Below, in pieces: positions 23,994 to 34,142 of a DNA stretch of 64,000 nt. Position 1 is the first letter of the stretch, and each line of letters starts with the position of its first letter. The DNA lies in NCBI GenBank assembly GCA_014058105.1, contig JACGCM010000604.1:1-64000 (forward strand), given 5' to 3'. Origin of the DNA: Kingdonia uniflora (lineage: Eukaryota; Streptophyta; Magnoliopsida; Ranunculales; Circaeasteraceae). The translations under genes were made by a program, and so were the position numbers. The notes below the pieces were generated by a model. That model did not search any database. It saw nothing but the letters and a program-made list of their open reading frames with translations, and was not told the origin of the DNA.

Positions 23994-24304
23994 CATTTTC
24001 AATTATTTATAATTTTTATGTAAACGCAACTTTATTTTAATTTTATGTAATTTCAAGTAAGCATTTTATGAAATGTATTTAAAAAATGTATTTCAATTTC
24101 AATATAAATTGAAATATAAAATAATTAAAAAACTAAACTTTCTCAAAAAGATTATATTATTTAAAATTACCAAACTTCTTAAATTCAAATAAACTTTTTA
24201 AACAAAATATACCAAACTTCTTAAACAAAGTTTTTAAAGAAAGTATAACCAAACTTCTTAAACCAAAATCACTAAAATACTACCAAACTTTTGCTAGAGC
24301 ATCT

Positions 24305-25745
24305 TAGACATTATTATTAGCTTTAAACATTCTCGCCATAACCGCATTACGTTGTGCCTCCCAATAAATTCTTTGAGTGTCGTCCAAAGTAGACATGTCT
24401 ATCGCCATCACTTTTTGATCATTTTGGGCTTGAAATTGAGCTTCTAAATTTACCACAGCCTTTGTCATCCTTTCTTAACTCCATTATACGGGCATCTCTC
24501 TCTTCCTTCTTCTTATCTCTCTCAGATATGTGCTCTTCTTTCTTTTTATCTCTCTCAGCAACATATTCTTATTTCTTTTTCTCAATTCGGTCAAAGCGAC
24601 TAATAAGTACATTTTGGCGTTCAATGAGAAGATTATGTTTATTTTTATTCTTTTCCCTTAGTTTAGCACTTTTGATTCAGCAAGGTCGTTTCGTCTCCGC
24701 ATCCGTGACAAGTACTGGAGAGTCTGTATTGGAGCTAACGGGTGTGTCGGGTGTTGTCGGAGTAGACATTCCAGGGCTAGAATTTGATGTTTGCTTTATT
24801 AGCACATTGCAAGCTAAAGTGTCCCAGTGTTGGTCTTGCAATATTTTCCAACAATGATGACAACTTAAAAACTTCATAAGCTTCTTTATACAACCATTTT
24901 CCTTTGCCACGTGCTTCATAAATCATTTTGGCGGTATCGTCCTATAAAATAAATTAAAACAATAAAAAATATATATATAATTTTGGTAAAAATAGTTTAT
25001 AATTTATTAGTAATAACAAATTTTGAATTACTTACCAATTTTTTTTGTTGCATACCGCTTATTGAACCTTGCATAACATTTTTCAAACAAGCCCTATAAA
25101 CCTTGCAAGCACGATTCATATTCGACCAATGATTTTTTTAAGATGAAACTGAACGTTCAACCTGTTCACCATCCTGTTGACAAAAATCATGAAATGCATC
25201 CAAAACTGAGTCCCAAAAAACATTAAATTGTTGGCTGTTACTTTTGATTCTATCCTCCGAGACATGAACCCAAGCTTTTGCAAGATTTTTGTTTTGAATA
25301 CCCGTCTATTTCAACAACTGAGACCCCCCCCCCCTCCATTGGTATTTTTCGTTGTTAAACGACGTTTGCCTTTGTTTTTTTGTCCATCAACAACCCCCGT
25401 GTCTTCGGATTGAGATAAGTCAACCGATTGAGTACCATGTGATTGAGATGATTGAGATTGTGAGGAATTGGCGAATGAAGAAGGATATTGGAATTGAGTG
25501 GGAATGGCGAACTGAGAGGGTTGTCCCCAATTATTGGGTGCTATGAACGAATGAGAGGGTTGTACCGAATTGTTCGGCGAGTTAAAAGATTGAAATGGTT
25601 GGGATTGAGATGATTGAGGTTGAGGGGAATGAGTAAATTGCTACCAATTAGGTGGGATTTGTTGTTGTTGTCCAAAATTGTTGGGTTGATTCAAATTACT
25701 CTCGGTAGTGGAATCTTTCTCTTGCGTTGTATTCGAGGAACTCAT
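24305..25745 (-). pseudogene. Second Harbinger protein, trihelix/Myb-like DNA-binding partner
   Basis: Reading from 25745 on the minus strand, the start MSSSNTTQEKDS leads into a Gln/Ser/Pro-rich N-terminal third. The conserved region LAKAWVHVSED..SNSQQFNVFWDSVL, then HWSNMNRACKVYRACF, is typical of plant Harbinger ORF1 proteins (trihelix/Myb-like). An intron follows (donor near 25035, acceptor near 24941), then DDTAKMIYEARGKGKW, a Ser/Thr/Pro segment (NSSPGMSTPTTPD) and a charged coiled tail. These proteins import the transposase and bind the element ends. Damage: stop codons in the first exon (after GGGGGSQLLK next to a C-run at 25324-25335, and VSS stop KNHW), a shift in exon two near EVFK, and a stop near 24690. 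Confidence 0.85.
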
Positions 25746-26029
25746 TTAATAATTTGTATATTTATAGAATTAATAATCATGAAAAACTTAAAACCCTAGA
25801 ATAGAAAAATCTAGAAAATTAAAAGAGATATGGTAAAATTAAACAAGAGCTTACCTTGAGAGATCAACCTTCAACAATTTCAAACCTTATTCGATCCCAA
25901 TAGAGTGAAGGAGAGTTGTGGTATAATTGTGTAGGGTTTTGTTTAAGTGGTGAAGGGAGAAAAATGGTTTTTGGAAAAGTAGTGAAGAGAGGGAAATGAC
26001 TTCAGTTTTAGAAGCTCCAATGAATTTAC

Positions 26030-26175
26030 TCAGTGGAACAGGCGCCTAAGAGTTAGGCGCCTAATTTTTTAAAAATTAACTTAGGCGCCTAATTTTTTTA
26101 AAAATAACTTAGGCGCCTAAGTCTTAGGCGCCTGTTTAAAAATAGAACAGGTGCCCAACACTTGGGCACCCAATC
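26030..26175 (-). repeat. Right subterminal AGGCGCC array
   Basis: Six or so AGGCGCCT or near-identical boxes occur here, several paired as small palindromes (aggcgcctaagagttaggcgcc, shown here only as a pattern of two boxes 8 bases apart), with the variants caggtgcccaa and cttgggcaccc at the outer side. The array mirrors the left array and shares the text TTACTCAG..AACAGGCGCC with the central palindrome. Confidence 0.75.
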
Positions 26176-26295
26176 GTGAACTTAAAAAGCAAGACTGAGT
26201 CTTGGATTCCAAGACTCAGCCTTGCCTTTTGAGACTCAAAACCAAGGTAGTGAGGCACTGCTTGATGACGAAAATCCTATGTGGCACCTATAAAT

Positions 26296-26326
26296 CTAAG
26301 GTAGTGAGGCACTTTAGAAAATGCTC
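26296..26326 (-). repeat. Right terminal inverted repeat of the Harbinger element
   Basis: Reverse complement begins GAGCATTTTCTAAAG and continues with CTCACTACCTTAG, pairing with 19079-19109. Confidence 0.85.
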
Positions 26327-26800
26327 TTGGGAAAAGTAAATTAAATTGAATTATTAGAAAAATGTAATATGTTTGACTTATTGGGGACGAGCAGCAACAG
26401 AGGCCTTATTCACTATGGTTGGTCTGAACATATGACATTTAGCTGAAATTGTACCTTTTACTGCTGGTATCGTGAAATCTACATGTTTCCCCCTTCTATT
26501 GTGTCCACTGTCCACTGTCCACAATGTTTTGTAGTTCCGTTAATATAAGAAGTGCCCGTTAACTGAACCTATCTTTTGTGCATTCTATAAATAATGACGC
26601 GCTTTGTTGGTTAAAGGTAGATAAAGTTGGATTGTATTGTAATACGAATTTGGTCATACTATAGCACTCCATTTGTTCATTGTGATTGTTTTGTGTTTAG
26701 AACTTGAAGGGTATGGAAGAGGGGAGAGGAAAATTGGGGCAATGATAGAAGATACATTATTTGTGTTTTCAGAACCTCAAATTTGCTCTGCGCGCTTTGT
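26327..26800 (+). pseudogene. RPT4 copy B 3' flank, resumed after the Harbinger insertion
   Basis: The text 'aaaaatgtaatatgtttga', 'cactatggttg', 'gaacatatgac', 'aatataagaagtgccc' and 'ttgttcattgtgattgttt' matches copy A at 480-860. The stretch is non-coding transcript end or downstream DNA. A 96-codon open frame at 26761-27051 has no recognisable family. Confidence 0.75.
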
Positions 26801-27154
26801 GTCTTAGATTCAAAGGACCGATAGGTATCACAAAGCTTGCATTTGTTTTAATTTTTCACTCAACATGTGATAGCCATTCTTCCAAGATTTATAGTAGTGT
26901 TTTGGTTAGAAAACTTCAAACTTTAGAAGCTCATTCTTGCAACCAAAATGTGGACCAACTGTTGGAAAATGTAGCAATATCCTACGAGTATATCTCATAT
27001 GCCTACCTAGACAAGAAAACTCAATACTTAAAACAAGCATTAAGAGACTGAAGAGATAATTCACAAAGTCTTTCCCTGTTTTAACGTATAACCATGTTGT
27101 TCAACTTCTTAACGATTATTTAAGTGAACGCCTTGTCCAGACTTCCAGTATTTC

Positions 27155-27516
27155 TGTTAAAAACTACATTTGCGAAAGCTAAATTAGCCTCGACGATTAA
27201 TACTAAGTTCTCTCAATTACATAAAATAAAGGTCAAAAGACCTAGGGTTTATGAGATGTACCCCAAACTCTACAATATTTCTCTCTAAGGCTATTCTTTT
27301 TCTCTCACTAAAACCAACATTATAAATAAACTAAGCTTAGGCTCTCTTTTATAAGAGGAGACCTTGCACAAATTAAACCCTAATACCAATCTAATTAGAA
27401 AACTAGTCTTATTATTCCATGAATATAAAGTAAATAGCAATAACTAAATAAAAGGCACACATACGACGTATGAAACGTGTTACGTGTGGTTGTGAATACG
27501 ACCACGATTCCTATCA
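27155..27516 (-). repeat. Downstream (3') LTR
   Basis: Direct repeat of 29527-29885 with scattered substitutions and small indels, so the insertion is not very recent. Confidence 0.93.
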
Positions 27517-27530
27517 ACTTTCCCCATCTA
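27517..27530 (-). other. Polypurine tract
   Basis: On the minus strand the sequence immediately before the 3' LTR is GATGGGGAAAGT, the expected start site for plus-strand DNA synthesis. Confidence 0.7.
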
Positions 27531-27641
27531 AGAAGAGTTCAACCACAAACTCTAACGAGAAAATTAGCAAGTCATCAAAAAAATGTACGCCGAAAGAAGT
27601 GGGAAGACGGCCACAAAATTTGTCATAACTCGATAATATAC

Positions 27642-28220
27642 CTAATGGATTGGGTAACGTATCATCTGGAAGCCTGTATCGTTCCTTGGATGCATAACTA
27701 CTAACTGTATTAATCTACTAGAACCACGCCTCAAAATTTGTCCATGAATTTTGAATACATAAGAAACAACTGAGTATAGGGCAGCTGTAAATTCTTCTAC
27801 AATATTTGTCGTACCCATTTGGTTTGCCTGCAAATAGAGAAACAATTGTTCTAAAAATTATGTGCGTAACTTGCTCGTTTGGTCCCAATACTGATGAAAA
27901 CTCAGACTTCGACAGTCTTCAAACTGATCCCAAAACGGATCAACAAACTTCAAAATAATTACCTTTTCTGGAGACTCATCAAAGATTGAGGGTTTATCCC
28001 AATCAATTGTTTGATAAAAGTTGTAAAATGTCGCACGTATTGGGTAACCCGTTGTTTCTTCCCAAATTTTTTGGTTCATTTTACGCACCAAATCGCAGAT
28101 ACCGTTGATCCTGGCAGCGATATGAGGCTCTCTCTCTCTTGAATTCCGGCCACCATAGACACCGTTGATCCTCTCTCCGTCATTGGCGATGTAATCATCC
28201 CTTCTCCGATGGTTCTTCAA
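27642..28220 (-). pseudogene. Unassigned coding-like payload inside the LTR element
   Basis: Two minus-strand frames (120 codons at 28220-27858 and 67 codons at 27845-27642) lie almost end to end. The first includes ATFYNFYQTIDWDKPS and FVDPFWDQFEDCRSLSF; the second includes IVEEFTAALYSVVSYVF. Composition and aromatic content look like a real protein rather than random reading, and nothing resembles retroviral-type pol. It may be a captured host-gene piece. I do not recognise the family. Confidence 0.35.
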
Positions 28221-28396
28221 ATTCTAAACTAGGGTTTTGATTGGGATTGGTCTTCCTGACAATTGGAAATTGTTGATCATGTGAACCTCTCGATTCAATG
28301 TCGCAACCTCGTCGGACTTTGACCAAATACTCTTCAACACGTCATCGTTTTTCCCACCTACTAGATCAATCGCACGGTGAACTTCTCTCTCCGTCT

Positions 28397-29098
28397 ATGC
28401 TGTCAGGGGCGGGGCGGGGCGGGGCGGAGCGCTAGGCGGTGGGCATGGCCACTGTCGGAGTGGGGCGGGGAGCTAGGCGGAACCGGAACACTATGTATAA
28501 GATGTCAATGTAAATTTGTAATATGTCTAATACTTTTATGGTGTTTAAATCGGCCAAAATAAAAATGATAAAGATGAGTTAATATGGACCGTAAACACTA
28601 GGGGAAAGTATAAACTAAGAGACACTTATAAGTGTCTGCTTTATTGGGCTCACAATAAGAATGAAGAACACTTGTTCAATTGAGGGATCTCAAAAGGGAT
28701 TCAATCACAACTATTTGAACCTTCTAACCCTAATTTCGAATTGGAAGATCTTAATTGGAATCAAAACGAGCTTGAAATGAGAGAGATTACTTACTTGAGA
28801 GTTAAGACTAGTGATTCGCAATTTTAGAGAGAGAGGGAGAATTGCAGAGATTCAAAGTTTTAATTCGCTAAGAGATTCACAGTTGAGAGAGAAAAAAAAT
28901 TGCAATTCTGAGTTGTTTGTTTTATTGTTTTTTTTATCTAATTGCCAAATCACTTGGCAAAATACGAAAAAAAAAAAAAAAAAACCTTTAAAAGAGGCAC
29001 CCCGCCTCAGTGGTTCCCCGTTCTTTGAAGCACCATAGGGCGGTAAAATGCTTAGGCGGGGCGGGTGGTTGAAAATTGGACGTCCTGGCGCCCTTGAC
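28397..29098. mobile_element. GC-rich insertion with possible short terminal repeats
   Basis: The left edge CAGGGGCGGGGCG and the right edge, read inward as CAAGGGCGCC, resemble each other. Both edges are strongly GC-rich inside an AT-rich element, and the right edge cuts the gag-like frame at 29100. It contains GGGGC tandem units (28397-28432) and an A-run (28968-28983). No target duplication was found, so the mobile nature is tentative. Confidence 0.35.
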
Positions 29099-29413
29099 AA
29101 TATAACTCTCCATCGTCTTTTCGTGGTGTTTCATCTCCAAGCCATCTCCATCGAATTTCTTCGAACCCCCCGTCACAACTCCCGCCTCTAACCTCGCTTT
29201 TTCGACAATCTTCTTCTCTCCTATTTCTACTTCATCTTCAATGACGTCGGCAAATCTTCCGTTACCATCGAAACTTGCTAAGGCACGCAATTTGGCAAGC
29301 ATCACCTCAAGTTGCTTAGACATCATCTTGTTTGATTCCGTGAGCTCTTTGCTAAACTCCATAAGCAACTTGGTAGACTCTTTTACCGTTTTCTTTGGTG
29401 TTTTCTTCCCCAT
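28988..29413 (-). pseudogene. Short gag-like coiled protein
   Basis: From the ATG at 29413 the frame reads MGKKTPKKTVKES, then a charged helix (LMEFSKELTESNKMMSKQLE) and an acidic part with VIEDEVEIGEKK. Its place right after the primer site fits a leader or gag protein of a non-autonomous LTR element. The last 35 or so residues come from the GC-rich insert, so the native C-terminus is replaced. No zinc knuckle is seen. Confidence 0.55.
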
Positions 29414-29511
29414 CGTTCGTCGTAAAAGAAAGAAAAAACATGCATAAATCACTATAGCAGATACCAAAATCACTGCAGGATAAAAGAAAAAAAAATCGCA
29501 GAATCTTGCTC

Positions 29512-29523
29512 GCTCTGGTACCA
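29512..29523 (-). other. Primer binding site, initiator Met tRNA type
   Basis: TGGTACCAGAGC on the minus strand, 3 bases inside the 5' LTR, matches 11 of 12 bases of the common plant site complementary to the 3' end of tRNA-iMet. Confidence 0.85.
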
Positions 29524-29526
29524 ATT

Positions 29527-29885
29527 TGTTAAAAATTACGTTTGCGGAAGCTAAATTAACCTCGATTAATATTAAGTTCTCTTAATTGCATAAAATAAAG
29601 GTCAAAAGACCTAGGGTTTATGAGATATACCCCAAACTCTACAATCTCTCTCTCTAAGGCTAAACATTTTCTCTCACTAAAACCAACATTAAAAATAAAT
29701 TAAGCTTAGGCTTTCTTATCTAAGAGGAGGCCTAGCGCAAAAGAAACCCTAGTACCAATTCAATTAGAAAACTAGTCCAATTATTCCATGAATTTAAAGT
29801 AAATAACAATAACTAAATAAAAGACGCACACACGACGTATGAAACGTTCTACGCGTGGTTGTGAATACGACCACAATTCCTATCA
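29527..29885 (-). repeat. Upstream (5') LTR
   Basis: Partner of 27155-27516. Ends TG..CA in the minus direction. The right-hand flank is ATTTC, identical to the left-hand flank of the element. Confidence 0.93.
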
Positions 29886-29890
29886 ATTTC

Positions 29891-32800
29891 ACTTTAGAAT
29901 CAACACACTTTGACAATACTATGTGAAAGGTAGAGAGGAAACGATAAGCACAGCTAAAACCTGGACAATAACAATATAGCTTAAATGACTAAAGGTGCAT
30001 ATAAATAAACACTGCTACTTCGAAAACATTTATGACATCCTCAAGAATGGCATAAATTACCTTGATTCCATTATGTTTGAGATTTTTTAAGATAGGTCTG
30101 TACCAACTGGCTTAATCCACAAGAAATCTTCTACCTTAGAAGTGTTCCTAGAGATAGCAAACAATGCATTTCTATGGTCATTGTCATAAAAGAAATTTTA
30201 ATACACAGGACTGACTCATCAGTAAAGTTGTCAACAATAAAATATGTTAAATAATATTTCGGAGAATTAATTAAGTTTTTTTTTTTGTGGAAGCTACATA
30301 CCAGACTGATTGATCAGGTATCAGTCTCACCTTCACCTCCACCTTCACATAATTACCCTAGACCGAGTCCTATAGACTGAAATTAGAAAAACGCAAACAA
30401 CTGAAATCAGTTTAGTTATGTATAAAAAATAAATAAATAAAGCATACAAACAGGAAGGAACATGTACATATTAACATTACTTGACAGCTTCTTAAGCTAA
30501 AAAATGTCAAGGACCATGCACTCTATGATTATGTATAGTAGCTCCCTATGATTGTCTCAGATTGTGAGTAAAATTTAGATCCTTCCTGTATTATGTGCTA
30601 TAACACTTAGATGCTAACTATCAAGTTCTCTTCTATACAATAATACCCAATAGTTTCAGAAAATCCTGCTTAGAAAAAGAGAGGACAAATACATTGGGTA
30701 ACCATCCGATCAACCAATCCCCAATTATCCAAATCAGAAGAAAGAAAAACTCATATGTCAAAAAAGATTAAAGGCGAGGGGCAACCCAAACCTTGAGTAG
30801 ATGTCTATTGCCTTGGTGTCAAATTTGCTAGAGTGTAAGATTAAACTTGGACTTGAGATGCTGCTGTTGGAGAACCATATGCATCCCACCATGGTTGTCG
30901 AACCTCGGCTTCAAAGCTGTAACATGATCAACGGGATATGAGCCTTTAGTCGATACCTTTTAGAAATCTCCGTTACACAAGAGTTGATATTGAGCTGCTC
31001 CAAAAATAAAATAAAATAGTAATAGCCCAGCCCCACAAAGTCCAAGCTCAGTGGGGTTTTAAGAGTTAAATTTGGACCATCACTATCTATCCCCGACTCA
31101 CTTCTTCTCTTTGGAAATTAATATAAGTAAAATCACCAAAATACCAATTAAAAGCCCAAATTTTTTTTGCCCCCCCCCCCCACACCCCCCGCTTTAGCTT
31201 CACCCCTGCATAGGGCGCCAATAATTGATGTAATATAAAACATAGATTTAGTTCAAGGCAATGGCTGTTGTAGAAGACGATTGTCCTAAAAGTACTGCTA
31301 ATCTACCTTGCCTCTGTAGTGTTTTCATCTCTTTTATCGTGCGACTATATAGCGTCAAATGTGCTTGGTAACACATTTTTACAATATATGTCATTTGTTC
31401 ATAAAATTGCATCGCAGTTCCCAAGATCAATATAAATTTGGTTAGATAAAGCCTCACTATAGACCTCTTTTATTAAAATAAATATATCACCTAAGTTTGG
31501 TTTAAAATCATATTTGGAAGAACAAAGATCAAATTCACCCATAAATAAATCTTTGGCAGAAATAAAGCGGAGTTAGAATGGTACCGGTACCTCTTAGTCA
31601 TAAAATGGTCAGGTGGGTGTCGTGTATTACTTCTTTGACACAAAGACATATAACCTGCAAAATAAAAGCCATGTACTCAGCTAAAGGATTGTATTGCTGG
31701 TAGCAGATACCGGTTACACCCATGTTTGTTATACTATATAAGAACTGTGATTTTATTTTTATGCACTCTGACCCATGAGCTTCATTTTCCCAATGGCGGT
31801 CTTCAAGCCAAAATTAGCCTAAATAATTAGTAGTCTTTTTATTAAGCACTCCAAAAGTTTAATTACAGCAAACCCAAACAACATTGTCGAAAAACTACAA
31901 TAAAAAATGAAACATAAATGAGGTGAAACATGAAGGAGGAGAATATGCAATGATTTAGACTAAGAAAACAAAAGCTTTATAAACACTATAGTCAATCCTA
32001 ATTATAATGTAAAATGAAATAGTCTTAGGGGATACGGGAATCATATAATTCATTGTGTTGGAAGAAATTAACTCTCATGTCCCATCAATATGCTTTTCAT
32101 TTTCCTTTTAATAAAAGAAATGTTGTTGTGTTTCCTTAAATGATGCACTAATCCTTTTGACTAGGTATGATTCTCCCTAGAAAGAACATTATCTACCAGC
32201 CATTTTAACCCATTGAAACACGAACTCGTAACCACAATCTCGAGTCCAGTATAAGATAATTCAATGAAGAAATACTTGGCCAAGTATAGACCTTAAGCAA
32301 ACCAAGTCCCATACCAATACCTCCAAACACTAGAATTAAGATATACAAAACAAAACCTAGATAACCAAAATATTGGATATGGTTTATTAGACATTGTGTA
32401 CTTTATTTGCACAAGTACATTAATCTCTAAACTCTCGTTCTCTCTATTGTCGTCCTTTGCCATATAAAGGAACAAAACTATTATTGATCGAAAAATTTAA
32501 CAACAACAAAATGGAAAAGAATAAAGCAGATAAGAAAACCCCAAAAACTATTATTGATCGAAACCAGATAATGAAACAAACTTGCAGAGATGATGATGTC
32601 ACTTGTTTTCTTGATTGGCCCCATACAAAGGTTGTAGAGGACCTAGCAACGGAAATTATTTAGAGGGGAAGCATTGCGACCAAAACACAGTATAACTTAT
32701 GAAAAACATAATTTCTACCAACAGAGACAAACAACGGAGTCCCTACCCCTTGTGAATTTACTCCTTCATTTTTACATTTCAAAGTTTTACCACCTCATTG

Positions 32801-33068
32801 GTTTGTATCTGATAACATAGATGAATTTTATCTAAAATACATCTAAAAGCCAAACATGTACCTCCTGATCTTCGAGACCATACCAAGAGAGAGATGACCA
32901 AAGGGTTCCTTTGAAAAAGAAAAAATGTTTTCTTGAAAGTGACAAGCAGACAGATGATGTGAACGCAATAAAATGCGGGGGGCCAAAATGGCTGATGTGT
33001 CATTATTTTTAGTGTAACACGTGTCATAACATAATTCAATTCTACAAACTCCTCTGTCATTATATTTT
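29891..33068. other. Stretch of 3.2 kb without a firm gene
   Basis: A possible terminal exon is noted separately at 30841-30916. Other short frames (minus 31248-31457, plus 32457-32663) have no family pattern. A C-run interrupted once lies at 31171-31188. The phrase 'aaaactattattgatcgaaa' occurs twice near 32475 and 32545. I see no LTR, terminal repeat or RNA gene. Confidence 0.45.
30841..30916 (-). other. Possible last exon of an unknown minus-strand gene
   Basis: After an acceptor-like 'atgttacag', the minus strand reads FEAEVRQPWWDAYGSPTAA and stops a few residues later (TAA at 30841-30843). The amino-acid pattern looks protein-like, but I could not find matching upstream exons or name the family. 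Confidence 0.25.
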
Positions 33069-33073
33069 AGTAA

Positions 33074-33312
33074 TGTTAGGAATTGGGTCCAAGGCCAAGC
33101 TAGGAACCCAAGAGGGTCGGGGTGTCTTATATAGACTCCTAGCAACCCATAGGCCCAATAGAGTTATGGGAAGAGTTAGAGTAGACTAGGGAATCTTTCT
33201 CGGTTGTCTATATACAGAGAACATGATGATGATAATCAATAAATCTCTTTCTCTATTTCTCTCTTGCTCACGCTTTAGTATTATTTTGTTCTAGATTGAT
33301 CATATCCCAACA
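33074..33312 (+). repeat. 5' LTR of the Copia element
   Basis: It has 239 bp against 257 in the right LTR, which has an extra segment around 40257-40274. Many substitutions separate the two LTRs, so insertion is old. Confidence 0.93.
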
Positions 33313-33839
33313 CGTTATCAACACGCAAGCTCTAGGAGTGAGGAGAACAGATCTTTCCGTCTAATAAGAGATTTCACGAAAACAAAACGATCAAGAGAAG
33401 AGGTATTTTACATTTTTTTATACCTATATTCAGATCTATAATATATCATAGATCAGCCTGTTTCAAAAACCTATTTTTTCCCTATTTTTTTCTTATTAAA
33501 AACTAGGGTTTTTAGTATTTTTTACCCTTGATAAAGGGTTGCTTTCAATTATGTATATCTTTCATTGTGGGGATTGTATTGAGGCGAGACTACTTCGGTT
33601 GGATAGCCTACTCCAATAGCTTTCCAACGATATATAACATGTTTTTAGGAGATGCTCCAATCGCTGGAAATCGCTCGTTGAAACTAGGCAGTTTCACGGC
33701 AAAAAACGGCGGGTTTTTTTTTTGTCGCTGACGTAATCAAAAAAATTTAATTTTTTTTCAATTTTTTCTCTTTATGATGTCATCCTTATCTATAGTGACG
33801 CCAGTAGTGGTACGTGTGGCATGCATGTCACGTACGTGG

Positions 33840-34142
33840 CACGTGAGGCATGTCGTGACGCGTATGGCACGTGACAGTCACCGGAGGTGACACGTGGCAG
33901 TCGTCGGACTATCACCGAAGACCGGCCACCGACCGAACACCGGGCTCTTACCAGAATTTTTGTCGAAAAATTTGATCGGACGGTCTCCGGAATATTCTTC
34001 CCGGTGACCTGAATATTCCTTGCCGTTCCGGATCAGTGTACGTGTGTGACACGTGGCAGTGCACGTGTGTGTGTGGCACGTGTGGCAAGTGTATGTGGCA
34101 CGTGTGTGTTTGACACGTGATGTGCATGTGTGGGGCACGTGT
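33840..34142 (+). promoter_or_regulatory. Array of nine CACGTG boxes in the Copia leader
   Basis: Nine perfect CACGTG hexamers lie within about 300 bp, in two clusters (33840-33896 and 34047-34142), many as GGCACGTGTG or GACACGTGGC. CACGTG is the core bound by plant bZIP and bHLH factors, and ACGTGGC is the ABA-response core. The region is GC-rich in contrast with its surroundings and forms an imperfect tandem repeat of GTGTGGCACGTG-like units. A regulatory role is inferred; expansion of a simple repeat is the alternative. Confidence 0.5.

Larger units (their letters stand above)
19079..26326. mobile_element. PIF/Harbinger element carrying a third, captured PMD gene
   Basis: Terminal inverted repeats of about 31 bp (GAGCATCTCCTAAAGT.. 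and GAGCATTTTCTAAAGT.. read inward) bound a 7.2-kb insert that splits the RPT4 3' flank. The undivided flank exists in copy A (near 470-490: 'gtgctcaggaaagtaatt'), which proves insertion. A 3-base target duplication would be TCA/TTG, so it is decayed or uncertain. Inside are subterminal AGGCGCCT arrays, a PMD gene, a DDE transposase, and on the opposite strand the second Harbinger protein. Transposase plus trihelix/Myb-like partner is the normal autonomous Harbinger set; the PMD gene is extra. Stops in all three genes show the copy is now inactive. Confidence 0.88.
27155..29885 (-). mobile_element. Complete non-autonomous LTR retrotransposon
   Basis: Two LTRs of about 360 bp (27155-27516 and 29527-29885) are flanked by perfect ATTTC duplications (27150-27154 and 29886-29890). 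In the minus orientation the LTR starts TGATAGGAAT and ends TTTTTAACA. Just inside the upstream LTR lies a primer site TGGTACCAGAGC, one base from the usual plant initiator-Met-tRNA site TGGTATCAGAGC. Just before the downstream LTR is a purine tract. The 2 kb interior lacks protease, reverse transcriptase and integrase. It holds a coiled gag-like frame, unassigned coding-like DNA and a GC-rich insert. It must have moved with enzymes from a partner element. Superfamily is undetermined. Confidence 0.93.

Noticed and set aside
28380..28562. 61-codon Gly/Arg-rich frame over the GGGGC tract as a protein
   Set aside because: It is a by-product of the GC-rich tandem repeat.
31248..31457. Minus-strand frame with a plausible helix as an exon
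   Set aside because: Splice sites and neighbouring exons could not be matched into a gene.
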